Assembly (NCBI GenBank): GCA_013054445.1
Contig: JAAMPI010000961.1
Span: 1 to 22,150 of the forward strand
Length of the DNA stretch: 22,150 bases
Origin: Cudoniella acicularis
Lineage: Eukaryota; Ascomycota; Leotiomycetes; Helotiales; Helotiaceae
Reading direction: 5' to 3'
Of this stretch, positions 8,083-19,000 are shown in pieces; the stretch's first letter is position 1; each line of letters starts with the position of its first letter. The notes below the pieces were generated by a model that did not search any database, had not been told where the DNA came from, and saw nothing but the letters and a program-made list of their open reading frames with translations. The position numbers and the translations under genes were made by a program.

Positions 8083-10770
8083 TCATCTTCCCCCTCCCCT
8101 CTCACCCCTCAAAAACCCACCCAAGCTCTTCTGCTCCTCAAACATCGCTTTCCCCATCTCTCTATTATCTGAACCCTCTGAAGCAGGCAATTCAAACATA
8201 TCATCTGGGATGGGCTCACAGAGGATTTCTTGAAGATCTGAGGGGGAGGAGTCGTTGTCTTGCATTTGGATGCCGCCTTCTTCTTCTGAGGAGTAGTCTG
8301 TGGGATTTGGAGGAGGAGGTTTTGAATTGAAGGTTGATGTTGGGTTGGTGGTGTTGGTAGTGTGTTGTGGAATCGTTAAGGAAGTGCTGGTGTTGGAATC
8401 GTGAACAGGGTCTGAATTCGCTGTAGCTAAAGGTTTGCGCGTGATGCTTGATCGTTGGAATGTCTCCGTAAGAACAGGTACACCAGTTGTATCAGAACCT
8501 CGAAGCGGGTCCGAATTCGCCGTAGCAAGAGGTTTGCGTGTAACAGCAGATCTCGAACCCGTCTCCGTAAGAACAGGAATCGTCGTGTTCGCCCTCCCAC
8601 TCGTCTCGGGCCTTCTCTCCTCCTCATTATAAAAAGGCACCGACTCCCTCGCATTATCATCAACGACCCTGAATCCCCCCATTTCCGTTGATGAGTGCTT
8701 CTGCTCATCATCCCCTAAACCAAAATCAATCAGATCCTCCGTATCCTCCATTTTAATCTCTGCGATATCATTCTCAATATCATCGTTATCGATAAGAACA
8801 CTTTCTATGCCTACTTTCTTGAGGATTTTACCGACGAGATCGGGATAGCGAAGGTGGCCGCTCACTTCTTTGCTGAGGTCTAGATTGTTGATTCCTTCTA
8901 CGTTAGAAATGGCTCGTAAGCCTGCAACACCGAGCTGGATACTGGTTGCTCTGTACAAGAAAGCGAGGATATAATCGTTCTCTGAATAAACATTAAAGAC
9001 CTTTCCAGAAACAACAGCACGCATAGCACGCCAATTATCCGCATTCGAGGGAACAGGGGCGCCTATAAAAACCACTGACTCGACTAAACCAAATGCTCTT
9101 CTTTCTGCGAGAGATTTAAGGCAAGAGTAGATTACGCGTGCGCCGAGAGAGTAGCCGATGAGTGTTACGGGGCGCTCGCCTTGGGCTTTGTTGATGAGGG
9201 CGTCGGCGAGGACAGCGCCGGATTTTTCGGACCGGTTGCGGGCCACGGCGAAGGGGTTGTCAATGCTGGTTGCCATTTTTAGGAGCGTGATAGGCCAAAG
9301 GGCTGTCATTAGCGTGGCGAGGACGGTGCGTTTGAGGATTTCGATTTTGACGTAGGACCTAGAAGTGGTTGGTGTAAGTAATGTTTCTCAAGGAAGGATT
9401 CAGGGGCGTTCAGGAGTTGTGATTAGGGGAGGGATTAATTGCCCATGACCTCGAAAACAATATAGAATGTGAAAGACTCACCAAGCATAAGATGATACCA
9501 TACTCTTCAAGCTATTTCCAAGTTCCAGTAGTGCCTTCATCTCATAACGCAAGGCAAAGACTTCACTGTCCTTCCCCAATATCCGCCAGGGTTTGATCAC
9601 ATCGTCTCCAGTATTTAGCCACCCATTGATGCCAATCGTAACCCGCAGACGTCGACTTTCTTCCTCAGTTTCTGGCTTCGTCGTATGTTCGCCCCACTCT
9701 TCCGCCACAGGCAGAAACTTGAAATCCGAGACTTCTTTCGCATACTGATCGACCATCCCTCCTGTCATTTTGGCACCATATGCTCCGAATAAAGTCCCAA
9801 CAAGCGCTCCATTCATTGCGAAGATTCCTAGGAAAGAAGCAACGCCTCCTAATCCAACACCTCCCATGATTCCCCCAATAGCACCAGCTACGACAGGTGC
9901 AGCAAGACCTCCAGTGATGCCGATCAAAGCAGCTCCAGCCACGGATGCCAGGCCAACTTTCCACATTCTCGAGGATTTGTTTTCTTCTTGGCGTTTCTGG
10001 GTTTCTGCATCTGCGGAGAGCGCTTTTGATGCCAACATAAGTGTTCTAGCAACTTCTGTTTCCTCATTGATGAGGACGCCCAGTGGAAGAGCAAAGCTTG
10101 AAGTGAGGTAGCAGAGCAGTGTCCTCGAATGCGCTGAATAATGACCCAAGCTCAGAAGTAGCAATAGCAGGCAGCTGACCACACATATACGGTCTTCCTT
10201 CGGGATAGTGGTAAATCGTGTAGGAATTGGGAGGTAGAGGGTTTGCAGCATCGAGACATCTTTCGTCTCTTCCACTTCACGTTGTTCAGCAGCCAAAGCA
10301 GCGGCTTCTTGCTCGAAAGTCTTGAAATGATCTGGAGGTGTTGGTGTATAAGCAGGTGGTGGTGGATTCCTCGATTCCAGCCATTCTCTTCTCCTCTGTT
10401 CTGAGTTTGCGTCATCTGGACCATCGGTGATTTTCCTCAATTCTATCCGCACTTCATTCGCCCACTTGTCGAAGTATTTCAGGGAATCTCTTTTCAACTG
10501 TTGCAGCTTGGGAGTTGAAGGAGGTCGTTCTAGACGCTCCTCGAGGCGCTGCTGTCGTGCATTCCCTTCCTGGTCTGATGAAGAGCCATCACGTGAGTTT
10601 TCAGACACGAACAGTGGTGTAACATCTGAGGCTGCTGAGGGTTCGAACGAGTATTCGATCTGCTTTCGCATATGAGTAACGATACTTCCAATCAGAAGTG
10701 TAAAGGCTCGTCGCCTGGCTCCATTCAAAATGAGTTTGAGGTCTTTGGGATCCGACGCCGAGGGTGGCAT
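8083..10770 (-). CDS. DUF726 / TMCO4-type membrane alpha/beta-hydrolase
   Basis: Family of fungal Yfl034w (Mil1) and animal TMCO4, membrane-associated proteins with a lipase-like hydrolase fold. Yeast Mil1 binds the clathrin adaptor AP-1, and no substrate is known to me. Two exons, 10770-9482 and 9358-8083, flank a 123-bp intron (donor GTGAGT, acceptor CTAG). Splicing gives 854 residues in frame (Tyr-Ala-Trp-Ser-Tyr-Val across the junction). A cytosolic, Pro/Gln/Glu-rich N-terminus is followed by a hydrophobic segment near VVSCLLLLLLSLG. A glycine/alanine-rich double membrane region follows (GLASVAGAALIGITGGLAAP to MNGALVGTLFGAYGAKMTGG). Next are the conserved INGWL motif and the nucleophile elbow GYSLGAR with Ser500. 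The FIGAPVPSN and NVYSENDYIL stretches fit the acid-residue region. The C-terminal 200 residues are acidic, low complexity, and contain a duplicated 33-residue unit. ATG at 10770 has a good context. Its promoter faces the long spacer upstream. Confidence 0.92.
8411..8590 (-). repeat. Duplicated 33-codon unit in the DUF726 protein tail
   Basis: Two adjacent copies of a 99-bp unit (the GAATTC sites at 8414 and 8513 are exactly 99 bp apart) encode PVLTET..RS..TRKPLATANSDP twice. The copies differ at several synonymous and non-synonymous sites, so the duplication is not very recent. It lies in a disordered region outside the hydrolase core. Confidence 0.9.
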
Positions 10771-11470
10771 GGTTGCGATCGGCTAATGCTCTGAGGGCTC
10801 TAAAAAGACGGGAAAGGTTATCCAGTAGTAGCCGGACAATGACACTTGTGATTCTTGTTAATCTGGCGGCTTCAGACTTCTGAAGCCTCGTTGCTGGGAA
10901 GAGGCTATATCTTGTACTTGGGATTAAGGTTTAAGTATAATAAGTTGCAGCCTGGTGAAGGAACAGGTTGCAGGCATCTCACGGACCAAGTCAAGAGCCG
11001 GTCCAGGGGGCTTCGGTGCTTGGCACCAAGTATGCGCCTATTGGCTGCAGGCGACCCAAAGATTGCAGTCTAGCACTCTAGCCAGGTTTTTTCTCCTCTC
11101 CTCTCAACGCACATGAGAATGAGGATGAGACTGAGCAACCAGAATGCAGATAAGGAGGTTGTTTAAAACATGTCCTACCCTGTTCGCCTTGCAGCCGTAT
11201 GATGGTCTCGGGTGCGCATTGAATTCATCCACTAAAAGGTACCTCTAAAAGCCAAATCAACCATCTTCATACCGCATCACACCCTTTATCAACGTGAATC
11301 CAACCTATTCCTCAAGATTCTAGGTTATATTTTGTGTTCTCTTTGCTATCCTCGTCTCAAATTCTGCACTTTCCTTATTCTCTAAGAACGGAGCTCGAGT
11401 CTCTTTGACTCAAAACGCCGATTCAATTTTACACTCTCATCGAATGAATCTCACTTCTTCCTGGGGGTTC
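10771..11470. other. Intergenic region upstream of the DUF726 gene
   Basis: No credible gene is seen. This is probably the promoter of the DUF726 gene (-) together with pyrimidine-rich sequence (11250-11460) that could lead into the decayed plus-strand locus further on. Confidence 0.45.
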
Positions 11471-11473
11471 TAA

Positions 11474-12300
11474 TTGTTATACCACTTTATTTATTCTTTT
11501 AACCTTCCCTTGAATCGCTGCACAAACATTCCTCGTCCTGTACCTTACGGTTCGTATCAAGAGGTGAGCCGATTATTACATTCTAAAAAAAACCACAAAG
11601 CAAATGACACTAACATATATCAGACCTATGGCCTTCTAAGGCAACTTAGTCAAAGTCGAGCAAAAATCTCTAATTTGATACTTGACTGCAACACACCCAC
11701 CAAACCTTTTGCACTACCACAAACCACTGCAACAATGTCCAAAGATGAGCACCCAAACAAAAATGAAAACGAGAGTCAAAACACCTGACACCGAGCGACA
11801 GCCTTCAAAACTTTGTTGATAGTTTCCCCGGAAGGTCAGCCAGCGTTACCTAGATCGCGAATTGGATTGAGGAAGGTTTCTGGCATCGTCGTTTGAACAC
11901 CGAATTTACAATCAACGTCTACTAGGAAAGTGCTGATCTCTGGAGGCTTTGAGAGTATGATATCACTGTAGCTCTACGGAGCTGGGGCCTGAAATTGTAA
12001 AACGCAAGTTTCTTGTCGCGAGATATCGCACATGCATTAAAGGTAAAGAATGGCTAAGTCACGCTCCTTCCTAGGGTTTAAATAGCTGACTTTTGCTCTT
12101 TTTCTTGTAGTTAAAGCGGGCAGTTTTACTCTTGATTACACTAGATACTATGTCGCAACAGCATACATGGATATCATAGCTCTTGTCCTTAATGTTGTTT
12201 GGGCAGTTTAGTATTGGTGCTGGTACTGGAAGAAGTAGCTCGTATCTCAGTTCGAGTCAGGGCTAGCTGTTTGGCATATCGGAAGATAGTGTGGAGATAA
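11474..12300 (+). pseudogene. Possible decayed gene of unknown family
   Basis: No protein family is recognised. Two intron-like elements are well formed. The first is 11564-11623 (donor GTGAGC, branch CACTAAC, acceptor ATCAG). The second is 12043-12110 (donor GTAAAG, branch GCTGAC, acceptor TTGTAG). An ATG at 11736 in good context opens a 17-codon frame (MSKDEHPNKNENESQNT) that ends in TGA. Further open fragments follow in all three frames. One begins near 11823 with KTLLIVSPEGQPALP. Another reads across the second intron in frame (ELGPEIVKRKF ... LDYTRYYVATAYMD, then a hydrophobic IIALVLNVVWAV) and stops at 12208-12210. The mix of good splice signals, protein-like pieces and many stops suggests a disabled gene. 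It could also be a non-coding transcript or chance. Confidence 0.35.
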
Positions 12301-12786
12301 ACAGACGGTTAGGGACTTCGACACTCTCGGTCATTGCACCTTGTTTGATCTTTTCTGAAAAAGTAACACTTCTCAGTAGCCTGAAAAATGTCGGTACTCT
12401 CTACCAGCCCTAATTTCATGCCAAATGTGATCCCGGCTACTCTTTATTTTTAACTTAAACGTCACAATGAGTAGAATCTGCAACAAAACAAAATAATACC
12501 AGCTAGGAGAAACGGCCTAATAGGCTGTTTGTTGGAGGCCTCTGTTTGCAGACAGATGCCAGGATGTAGGAGTTCATTTTGAGAAATGGAAGGCGTGGGT
12601 CCTGGGTCCTTAACAAGGAAGCAATACGCTTCGAAACGAATCGCTGCGGGAGGACCACATCAGCAGAACCTCGAGCGGCAGCCCACCACAGAATGAGTGT
12701 TTTTACCTTTGAAACAAGTAAAATTGAAAAGGTGGGTATTGTATACATAATCCTCTATTTATCGTTTCTGATGTTAACTTTTACTC
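12301..12786. other. Spacer, nothing recognised
   Basis: Between the decayed locus and the 3' end of the permease pseudogene. Short overlapping frames exist on both strands near 12500-12790, but none resembles a known protein. Confidence 0.4.
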
Positions 12787-14612
12787 AAAAGTTCGTCGAT
12801 TTCTCATTAGCAGGAATCTCCATCTCCTCAGGGTCGCTGTGCGCCAAGCTTGACCCATCAACACCATCCATTACCTGGCCTTCTTCAAACTTCTCTTCCA
12901 CAGGCAAAATTTTACCAGCACGGTATAGACCACGAATGCGACAACAGTTCCGACCAGCCAACTCAGACTGTAAACATAAGTCGCACCTTTCGGCACGCTC
13001 TGATTACCGGTCGCTTTTGCCAACCCCGCTAAATTCGGTGCGATGCCGCAGATAAATGCAGCGAAAGCCCGAGGATTGAAGCTATGGAAAAAGGAGTAGA
13101 TGCCCGGGTGTTTATACAAACTCAAAAGATTGAGATGGCGATGTCGCAATATCCAAAAATCCGACACCATAACCCCTGCAATAGGGCCTAGGAAAAGGGA
13201 ATATCCACCAAGGAACGCTGAAAACGAAGCCGCGCTACATTGTATATTCTATGGTGTCGCGGCAATCGAGATTATACAGCAAACGTATGCACCTCGTCTT
13301 GCATTGATCCAACTAGAAAACTACAAGGAGAGATCGTTGGAAAATGACACCGGATTAACAGAAATATTTGTCCCAATTACGGCAAACTTCCAGCAGAGAG
13401 CGGAAAAAAAACTGTGCCGCTCGACTCTCCCACAATACAGACACTTGAAGCGGATTCCACTACAACGAATTAGCACTATAAGTTTTCGCAGAGGCGGGAG
13501 GAGCTGAGAAGCCGAGAGGATGAAACTTCCTCCCCACCGCTCAGAATGTGAAGGAACAAAGGAAAAGGTTGGTTACTGTCGTGACACCATACACTTGCTG
13601 ACAGGCTGATGTGACCGTCAGACCTAAAATACCACAAAGGGTAACGAGAACACAGAGCCCGACGGCTTGAGTCCAGAACACCTGCTTTGGGTATTTTGCG
13701 TACCGCGTAAAGTCGGGCATGATGAGGGCAAGTGTGGCTTTTGGCCCGATAGCGGTTATAACGCATTGGAAGAAAACCACATCGGTCGGTGTGCCGTCGG
13801 TTATGTGCGTTCCTTTTGAGAAGGTGGGCCTAAAGCCTTTGGCTGTGGTTGTTCGTTAGATCTGAAACATTAAAAGGCGTCGATTATTAATTTTATCGGC
13901 TACAAGAGCCTAGATAAAAAGTGTAAGGCCAAAAATTGGCATGACAATTGTCTTTGCCATGAATAAATATCTCAGCTTCGAAACATGCAGCCACAAGAGG
14001 GGTAGTTGAATGATGATGAACACGAAGAAGCACAGCATCTGCGCCGAGGTTACGTGCGCGGTCGCGGGAAGGTGATTCGGGAAGTTGTTGAAGGACGGCC
14101 AAATGGCTTCAAGCATGGTCTGCACACATTGGCCGCCTTGAAAACTCTGAGTTCCAAACCCTAGAGGGTCCCTACTGTTAGCATATATGTGCTGACCAAA
14201 GGCACACATATCACTCACAGATGCAAGCCACCACACCTCGGACAAAAACTGCGAAATATGCTCCATAAATTCCAAATGTTGACCTCATCAAAAACGGGAA
14301 GTTGATTCCGTAGATGCACCCGACATATCCATTCAGCACGGCCGGGATGCAAACGAGGACATGGCCAACGAGTACAGCCAGGATAGCAAGCCCTGGACTC
14401 AGCCCCTTTGTGATTGAGCTTGAGGCGACTTGATACATGGAGATGCTGAACGCCTCTGCAATCCAGAATCCCAATAGGGACGGCCATGTCCATTTCCTCT
14501 GTTCTGATTCGAAGGGCACCGGGTCGAGATCCTTGTTCGAACGCAGCACATTGCCACCGGGGGCCAAAGTCTCCGACTGCAACTTCAACCGCCGAATGAG
14601 ATTGGAGGCCAT
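12787..14612 (-). pseudogene. Disabled NCS1-family (Fur-type) nucleobase/nucleoside/allantoin permease
   Basis: NCS1 permeases are 12-helix plasma-membrane symporters for uracil, uridine, allantoin or related compounds. Exons fit 14612-14219, 14160 to about 13904, about 13842-13577 and 13459-12787. Diagnostic stretches include KWTWPSLLGFWIAEAFSIS, FLMRSTFGIYGAYF, FGTQSFQGGQCV, IWPSFNNFPNHLPA, TLALIMPDFTRYAKYPKQV and SFSAFLGGYSLFLGPIAGVM. The C-terminus has SDFWILRHRHLNL and SLYKHPGIYSFF, then a long cytosolic tail ending at 12787. Three TAG codons occupy positions where the family has Trp: 13910-13912 (LTLF-x-W-AL), 13321-13323 (SNDLSL-W) and 13249-13251 (ATP-W-NIQ). Two frameshifts lie at a T8 run (13404-13411) and at an AAAATTTT tract (12906-12913). 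The splice junction after the first stop also fails to keep phase. The first 200 codons are intact. The substrate cannot be read from a broken copy. Confidence 0.93.
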
Positions 14613-16063
14613 TTTGAAGAGGGACAGCGCCGTTAAGCCGACAAGCCCTTTTTACGAGTTTGTAAGATCGTGGAAGTAAGATCCTGGGAATCACGTTATG
14701 TCCTAGCGCCAAGAACAATCTCCCAACTGTTTAGATATCATATACTGACGACCTACAAAGGCAACATAGACGAAAAAATAACGACAAACAAAACGTCACA
14801 AAAGGAAGACCTCTCACTTATGCTTTTTTACGAAGTTTTGTGAGCGCCCAAGCTCTGCCCAGCAACATTGCGATTGCTCATATGAGATAGATATCGCCGT
14901 CGTGAATTGTGAGTCGTGGTGGCCTATCTCTCTTCGCCATGGGCCATGGACTCCATAGAGCAGAGGCAAGGATGGGGCGATTTCGTCGGGGCTCTTGGCT
15001 CTCATCTCGTTTTGTCTTATCGTAATAGTAAGACCCTTGGCCGTTTATATTGTGGGTTGGCCGTAAAGATGAGCTAAAGCCAGATTTTGGCCTTTGCTTT
15101 GGTATCCGCTTTCCAGGTGAACGGTTGCAGCCAAGGCCAGCCCGGCTGCCCCGCAGCGAGATTCCGAGAAAGGAGGGCCCACGATTGCCGTTTTGATAGG
15201 GCCGCGCATATTAGGCCCATATTAGCGATGAGGACGGCAACGACTCCAGCAAAAGCCATTGCTCGCCACTATTGGCATAATGCTGGGGCAGATCTGCCAG
15301 CCTCCTGGACCTTGAGCTGACAGGTCACCTTTGAGCAGCATCCGAGACCCAGCAACCACGCTTAGCTGTCCTGGTTCGTCCTCGTCCTCGGATTCGGGAC
15401 CTCCCTGCCATGCGCCTAGCACGAAGTAGTCAAAGCCCGAGGCGAGCTGGCCATCGCTGTGGCGCCATCTTGTCTTCTGAGTCGTTGACATACGGCCGTG
15501 GCCATGGCCATGGCATCGCCTTCCAACGCGCAACCGCGATGAGAGCCGCCCGTCGCGGCAGACAAAAAAGGGTGAATGTCTGAAAGGGGCCAAGAGCAGC
15601 TCGGCCATGGCTCTGGCAGCACTGGCGGCACTGGCAGCACCGTCCGACTCGGCTGTCCTCCCCTCGAGCTCAAGGCGCCCGTCGCCATCTCCACCGATTT
15701 CTACCCCTCCAGTGCCCGTCGAGGATGGCCGGCCACGTTATTTCCGCCGTCTGTAACCCCTCTTATCAGAAAAGTGGTGCGCTGTTCAGTCCGCCGTCTG
15801 AGGTCGGACAGCATCAGCCTCGCCGTCCATATGTCGCCCGTTATCAGCCTGCCTCCGAGTCCCTGCCTCACAATCTTGTACGCCCCATGGCTGCTGCTTG
15901 ATCGTAGCTTTAGTGTAGGTGTGGGTGTGGCAATTGGTGGAGGGGCTCGCCATTTGTGGATGAAAAGGCAGAGCCGTCGTCGTTCTTTCCTTTGGAGCCT
16001 TCGCCAAAGTCAATCCCGAAGCTTAATAGAGCCTCTGCGAGTTGCCCACTTCTCCCCTCCAAG
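14613..16063. other. Divergent intergenic region with a GC-rich core
   Basis: About 1.45 kb lie between the permease pseudogene (-) and the NRPS-like gene (+). The stretch 15100-15800 is visibly richer in G and C than its surroundings, includes a GGCCATGGCCATGGC palindromic run near 15499, and supports long overlapping frames on both strands, which is expected of GC-rich DNA. A 49-codon frame starts at 15607 (MALAALAALAAPSDSA) but nothing supports it as a gene. Promoters of both neighbours probably lie here. Confidence 0.45.
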
Positions 16064-19000
16064 ATGGCTCCGATGATTCTCGATTCACCTCTGCCAGAGG
16101 TTGTGTCTAATTCGACTCCTATTTGCTCTGATGCATCAGTCGTTCCGCCGGAAACTGCTTCAAAGCGAATCAAGGACCTATGGTGGTTGCATGGCCATCC
16201 CCATTCCAAACGATATTCGAATCCCAAGCTTGTGAGCCTCGCAGCTTTAGTTCGACATAATGGTGTTGTCTATCGTGGCGAGAAAGGTTTCTTATATCCG
16301 CAATCATCAGAAGCATCTACTCCGTACGATTCCATGACCTGGGACAGGTTCGATAGAGTCACAGATGCCCTTGCATTTTCGTATGCCCACCAACTTGAAG
16401 CCGAGATCCGTGAGGCGAACATATCACGGGAGCAACCTACCATTGCTCTTCTGGGCGGAGGGAAATCACTGGAGTATTTTTGCACCGAATTAGCTCTACA
16501 GAAACTTGGGGGTCAGAGTCCTTCTCTTGGCAGAATCAAACGCGTCAAGTGCTTTGCATCATCTACTGGAGAGGTGCCAAGCTTTGGCTGTTATCACCGA
16601 TTTCAAGAATTCTGGTGTGGATACAAATGGTGTGCGAAAACTGCCTATGATTGAGGTTCTGCCTGCGGCTGCAGACTCGCAACACTCAGCTATTGATGCT
16701 GTCAAGTTCCAAGATTTCGGCGATGTTTGGGAGAGGCACACGTTTATCATTCATTCCTCTGGGTCAACAGGCATGCCGAAACCAATTGTACATACGAATA
16801 AGAGCATGATGCTGATTGCTAGGATGTATCGATTGTTTCAGGAGTTCAGCGTTGAAAATTGGTTCCTATTATTCCCCTTGTACGTCTGCCTTCCTATTGT
16901 GCATTCTTATGACTGACTTTTATCAGATACCACATTGCCGGCATTTCCATAGCACTTTCGGGTCTTCCAAACGGCCAGATTCTCTCTTTCCCACCGCTAG
17001 CATGGCCACCCTCGTCCTCCAGCATATTTACTGCCTGGAAAACACTTTTAGCTATGGGTCATCCTGTGGACATTGTTCATTGCGCTCCCACTTTAATAGA
17101 GAACATGTATGAGTACATATCTGAGAATGGAGGCGATTTTAGTCCTTTGATAGAATTACAGCTTTTACAACCTGGAGGCGCTGCACTCTCCGATTACATC
17201 GTCAAAGCACTCACAGCAAGGGGTGTCAATGTGAAAACCACCTATGGCAGTACTGAAATTGGGCCCCCTTTCCGATCCATACCTCACACACGAGACAATC
17301 CCAAATGCTACTCATTTCGAAATCTTTACCCTGACAATCCTCATCTAAAGATGGAAGAAGTTGGGGAAGGGCTTTACGAGTGCGTTGTCTATAAGGGTTT
17401 TGAATTGGCAGCACAATTATGGGAGAGTAGTGACGACCCTTACCGGACCAATGATTTGTTTATCCAGGATCCACCTGGAAGTGGCTTTTTTGTCATGCAA
17501 GGCAGAAAAGACGATATCCTCGTACATTCTAATGGCGAGAACACGACCGCTGGCCCATTGCAGCTCGATATTCAGACGTCTTCGAAGATCATCAGCAGGG
17601 CCTTGGCATTGGGACACTCCAAGCCTTGCGTGAGCCTATTGGTTGAGGTTCACGGAGATTTTGACCCGGAAAGCGACACCACTCAAAAACAAATATGGGA
17701 AACCGTTGAACAAATCAATTTACGATATCCGGGACATTCACAGATCATGCAACACATGATATGTGTTTTGCGCAAAGGGCAAACTCTGCCAGTTACTCCA
17801 AAAGGAAATGTGAAACGAAAAGAGGCAGAACTTCTTTACTCGGCTGAAATCAACCAACTCTATTCTGACAGCACCTCTCCCTTTCAGCTTTCTATATCTC
17901 CTTCCGAAGCTTTGACAGAACACCTTCGCAGCCTCTTGTCCTCCATATCTAAAACCCCAAGTCAAGATATTCACGATTGGACGAGCCTCTACGATCTAGG
18001 AATCGACTCTCGTCTCGCGTTGTGTATTCGGTCATCCCTATCGACATACCTTAAACGACCAGTGTCGCTCAGCACCATTTTTGAAAATCCTTCAATTAGC
18101 AAACTGGTTTCAGCTCTCCTACTTACCCCGCCATCATCGCCAGGTCTTGGTCCAAGTCGTGAAAAGATTTCGGTCAGAGAAATTGTAGGCCCAATTATTT
18201 CAAGGCTCGAAGCAGAATTCAAATCATGGCCTACTCGCCCTGCGAACATTCACACTATTTATCCAGATACTGGGAAAGAGACGGTCCTCTTAACTGGAGC
18301 GTCAGGCTCTCTAGGAACTTCTCTTATCGCCAATCTGTCCTCATACCCCCAAGTCGAGAAAATATATGCGATGGTTCGCGGTCCTAATCACCTTGCGAAA
18401 CTCCGTAAATCATTTGACGCGCGAGGTATGGATTCTTCTATTTTGGTTGAAGGTGGCAAGGTCGAAGTGGTAAATTTTAGCATGCAAGATCCACTATTGG
18501 GACTGGATTTAGAAAAATACATCGAGTTGGCAAGCCGTGTCACGATTGTGGTGCAGAATGCGTGGAAGATGGATTTTAACTTGGGAGTGGAAGGCTTTGA
18601 AGGGGATTGCTTGAGAAGTAAGTTCTCTGCTTTTTATTCAAATTATCAGCATCTGATATCATGTCAAAATTTCAAGAATTAGCTAACAATTTTGCAATAG
18701 ACACGATGTCTCTTCTTCGCTTTTGTCAAGCCGCACGACCAAAACGTCTGGCATTCACAAGCAGCATAAGCACCTGCATGGGCTCCGGTCACACATCTCC
18801 CACTGTCGCAGAAGAGCCCATAGGCGTAGACCCTAATGCCGCTCTTTCTACCGGCTACGCACAGAGTAAATACATAGGTAGGCATATTCTTTCTTGTCTC
18901 CTTCTGGCACGAATTTCTTGATGCTCTATTTGGCCCTCTTGTCGTTGTCAAAATTTCAAATCTAACAACTCAAACCAGTCGAGCGCATAACCCAAACAGC

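Noticed and set aside
9478..10770. Two separate genes, 8083-9309 and 9478-10770
   Set aside because: A clean GTGAGT/CTAG intron joins them in frame, and together they cover one DUF726 protein.
12503..13055. Overlapping plus- and minus-strand frames near the permease 3' end
   Set aside because: The part beyond 12787 is antisense to the permease pseudogene, and the rest has no recognisable protein features.
15576..16076. Long plus-strand open frame upstream of the NRPS-like gene
   Set aside because: It lies in GC-rich DNA where all frames are open, has no protein-like sequence, and overlaps the better-supported start at 16064.
17054..18682. Separate 542-codon gene
   Set aside because: It is the large second exon of the NRPS-like reductase. 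Motifs continue across splice sites on both sides.
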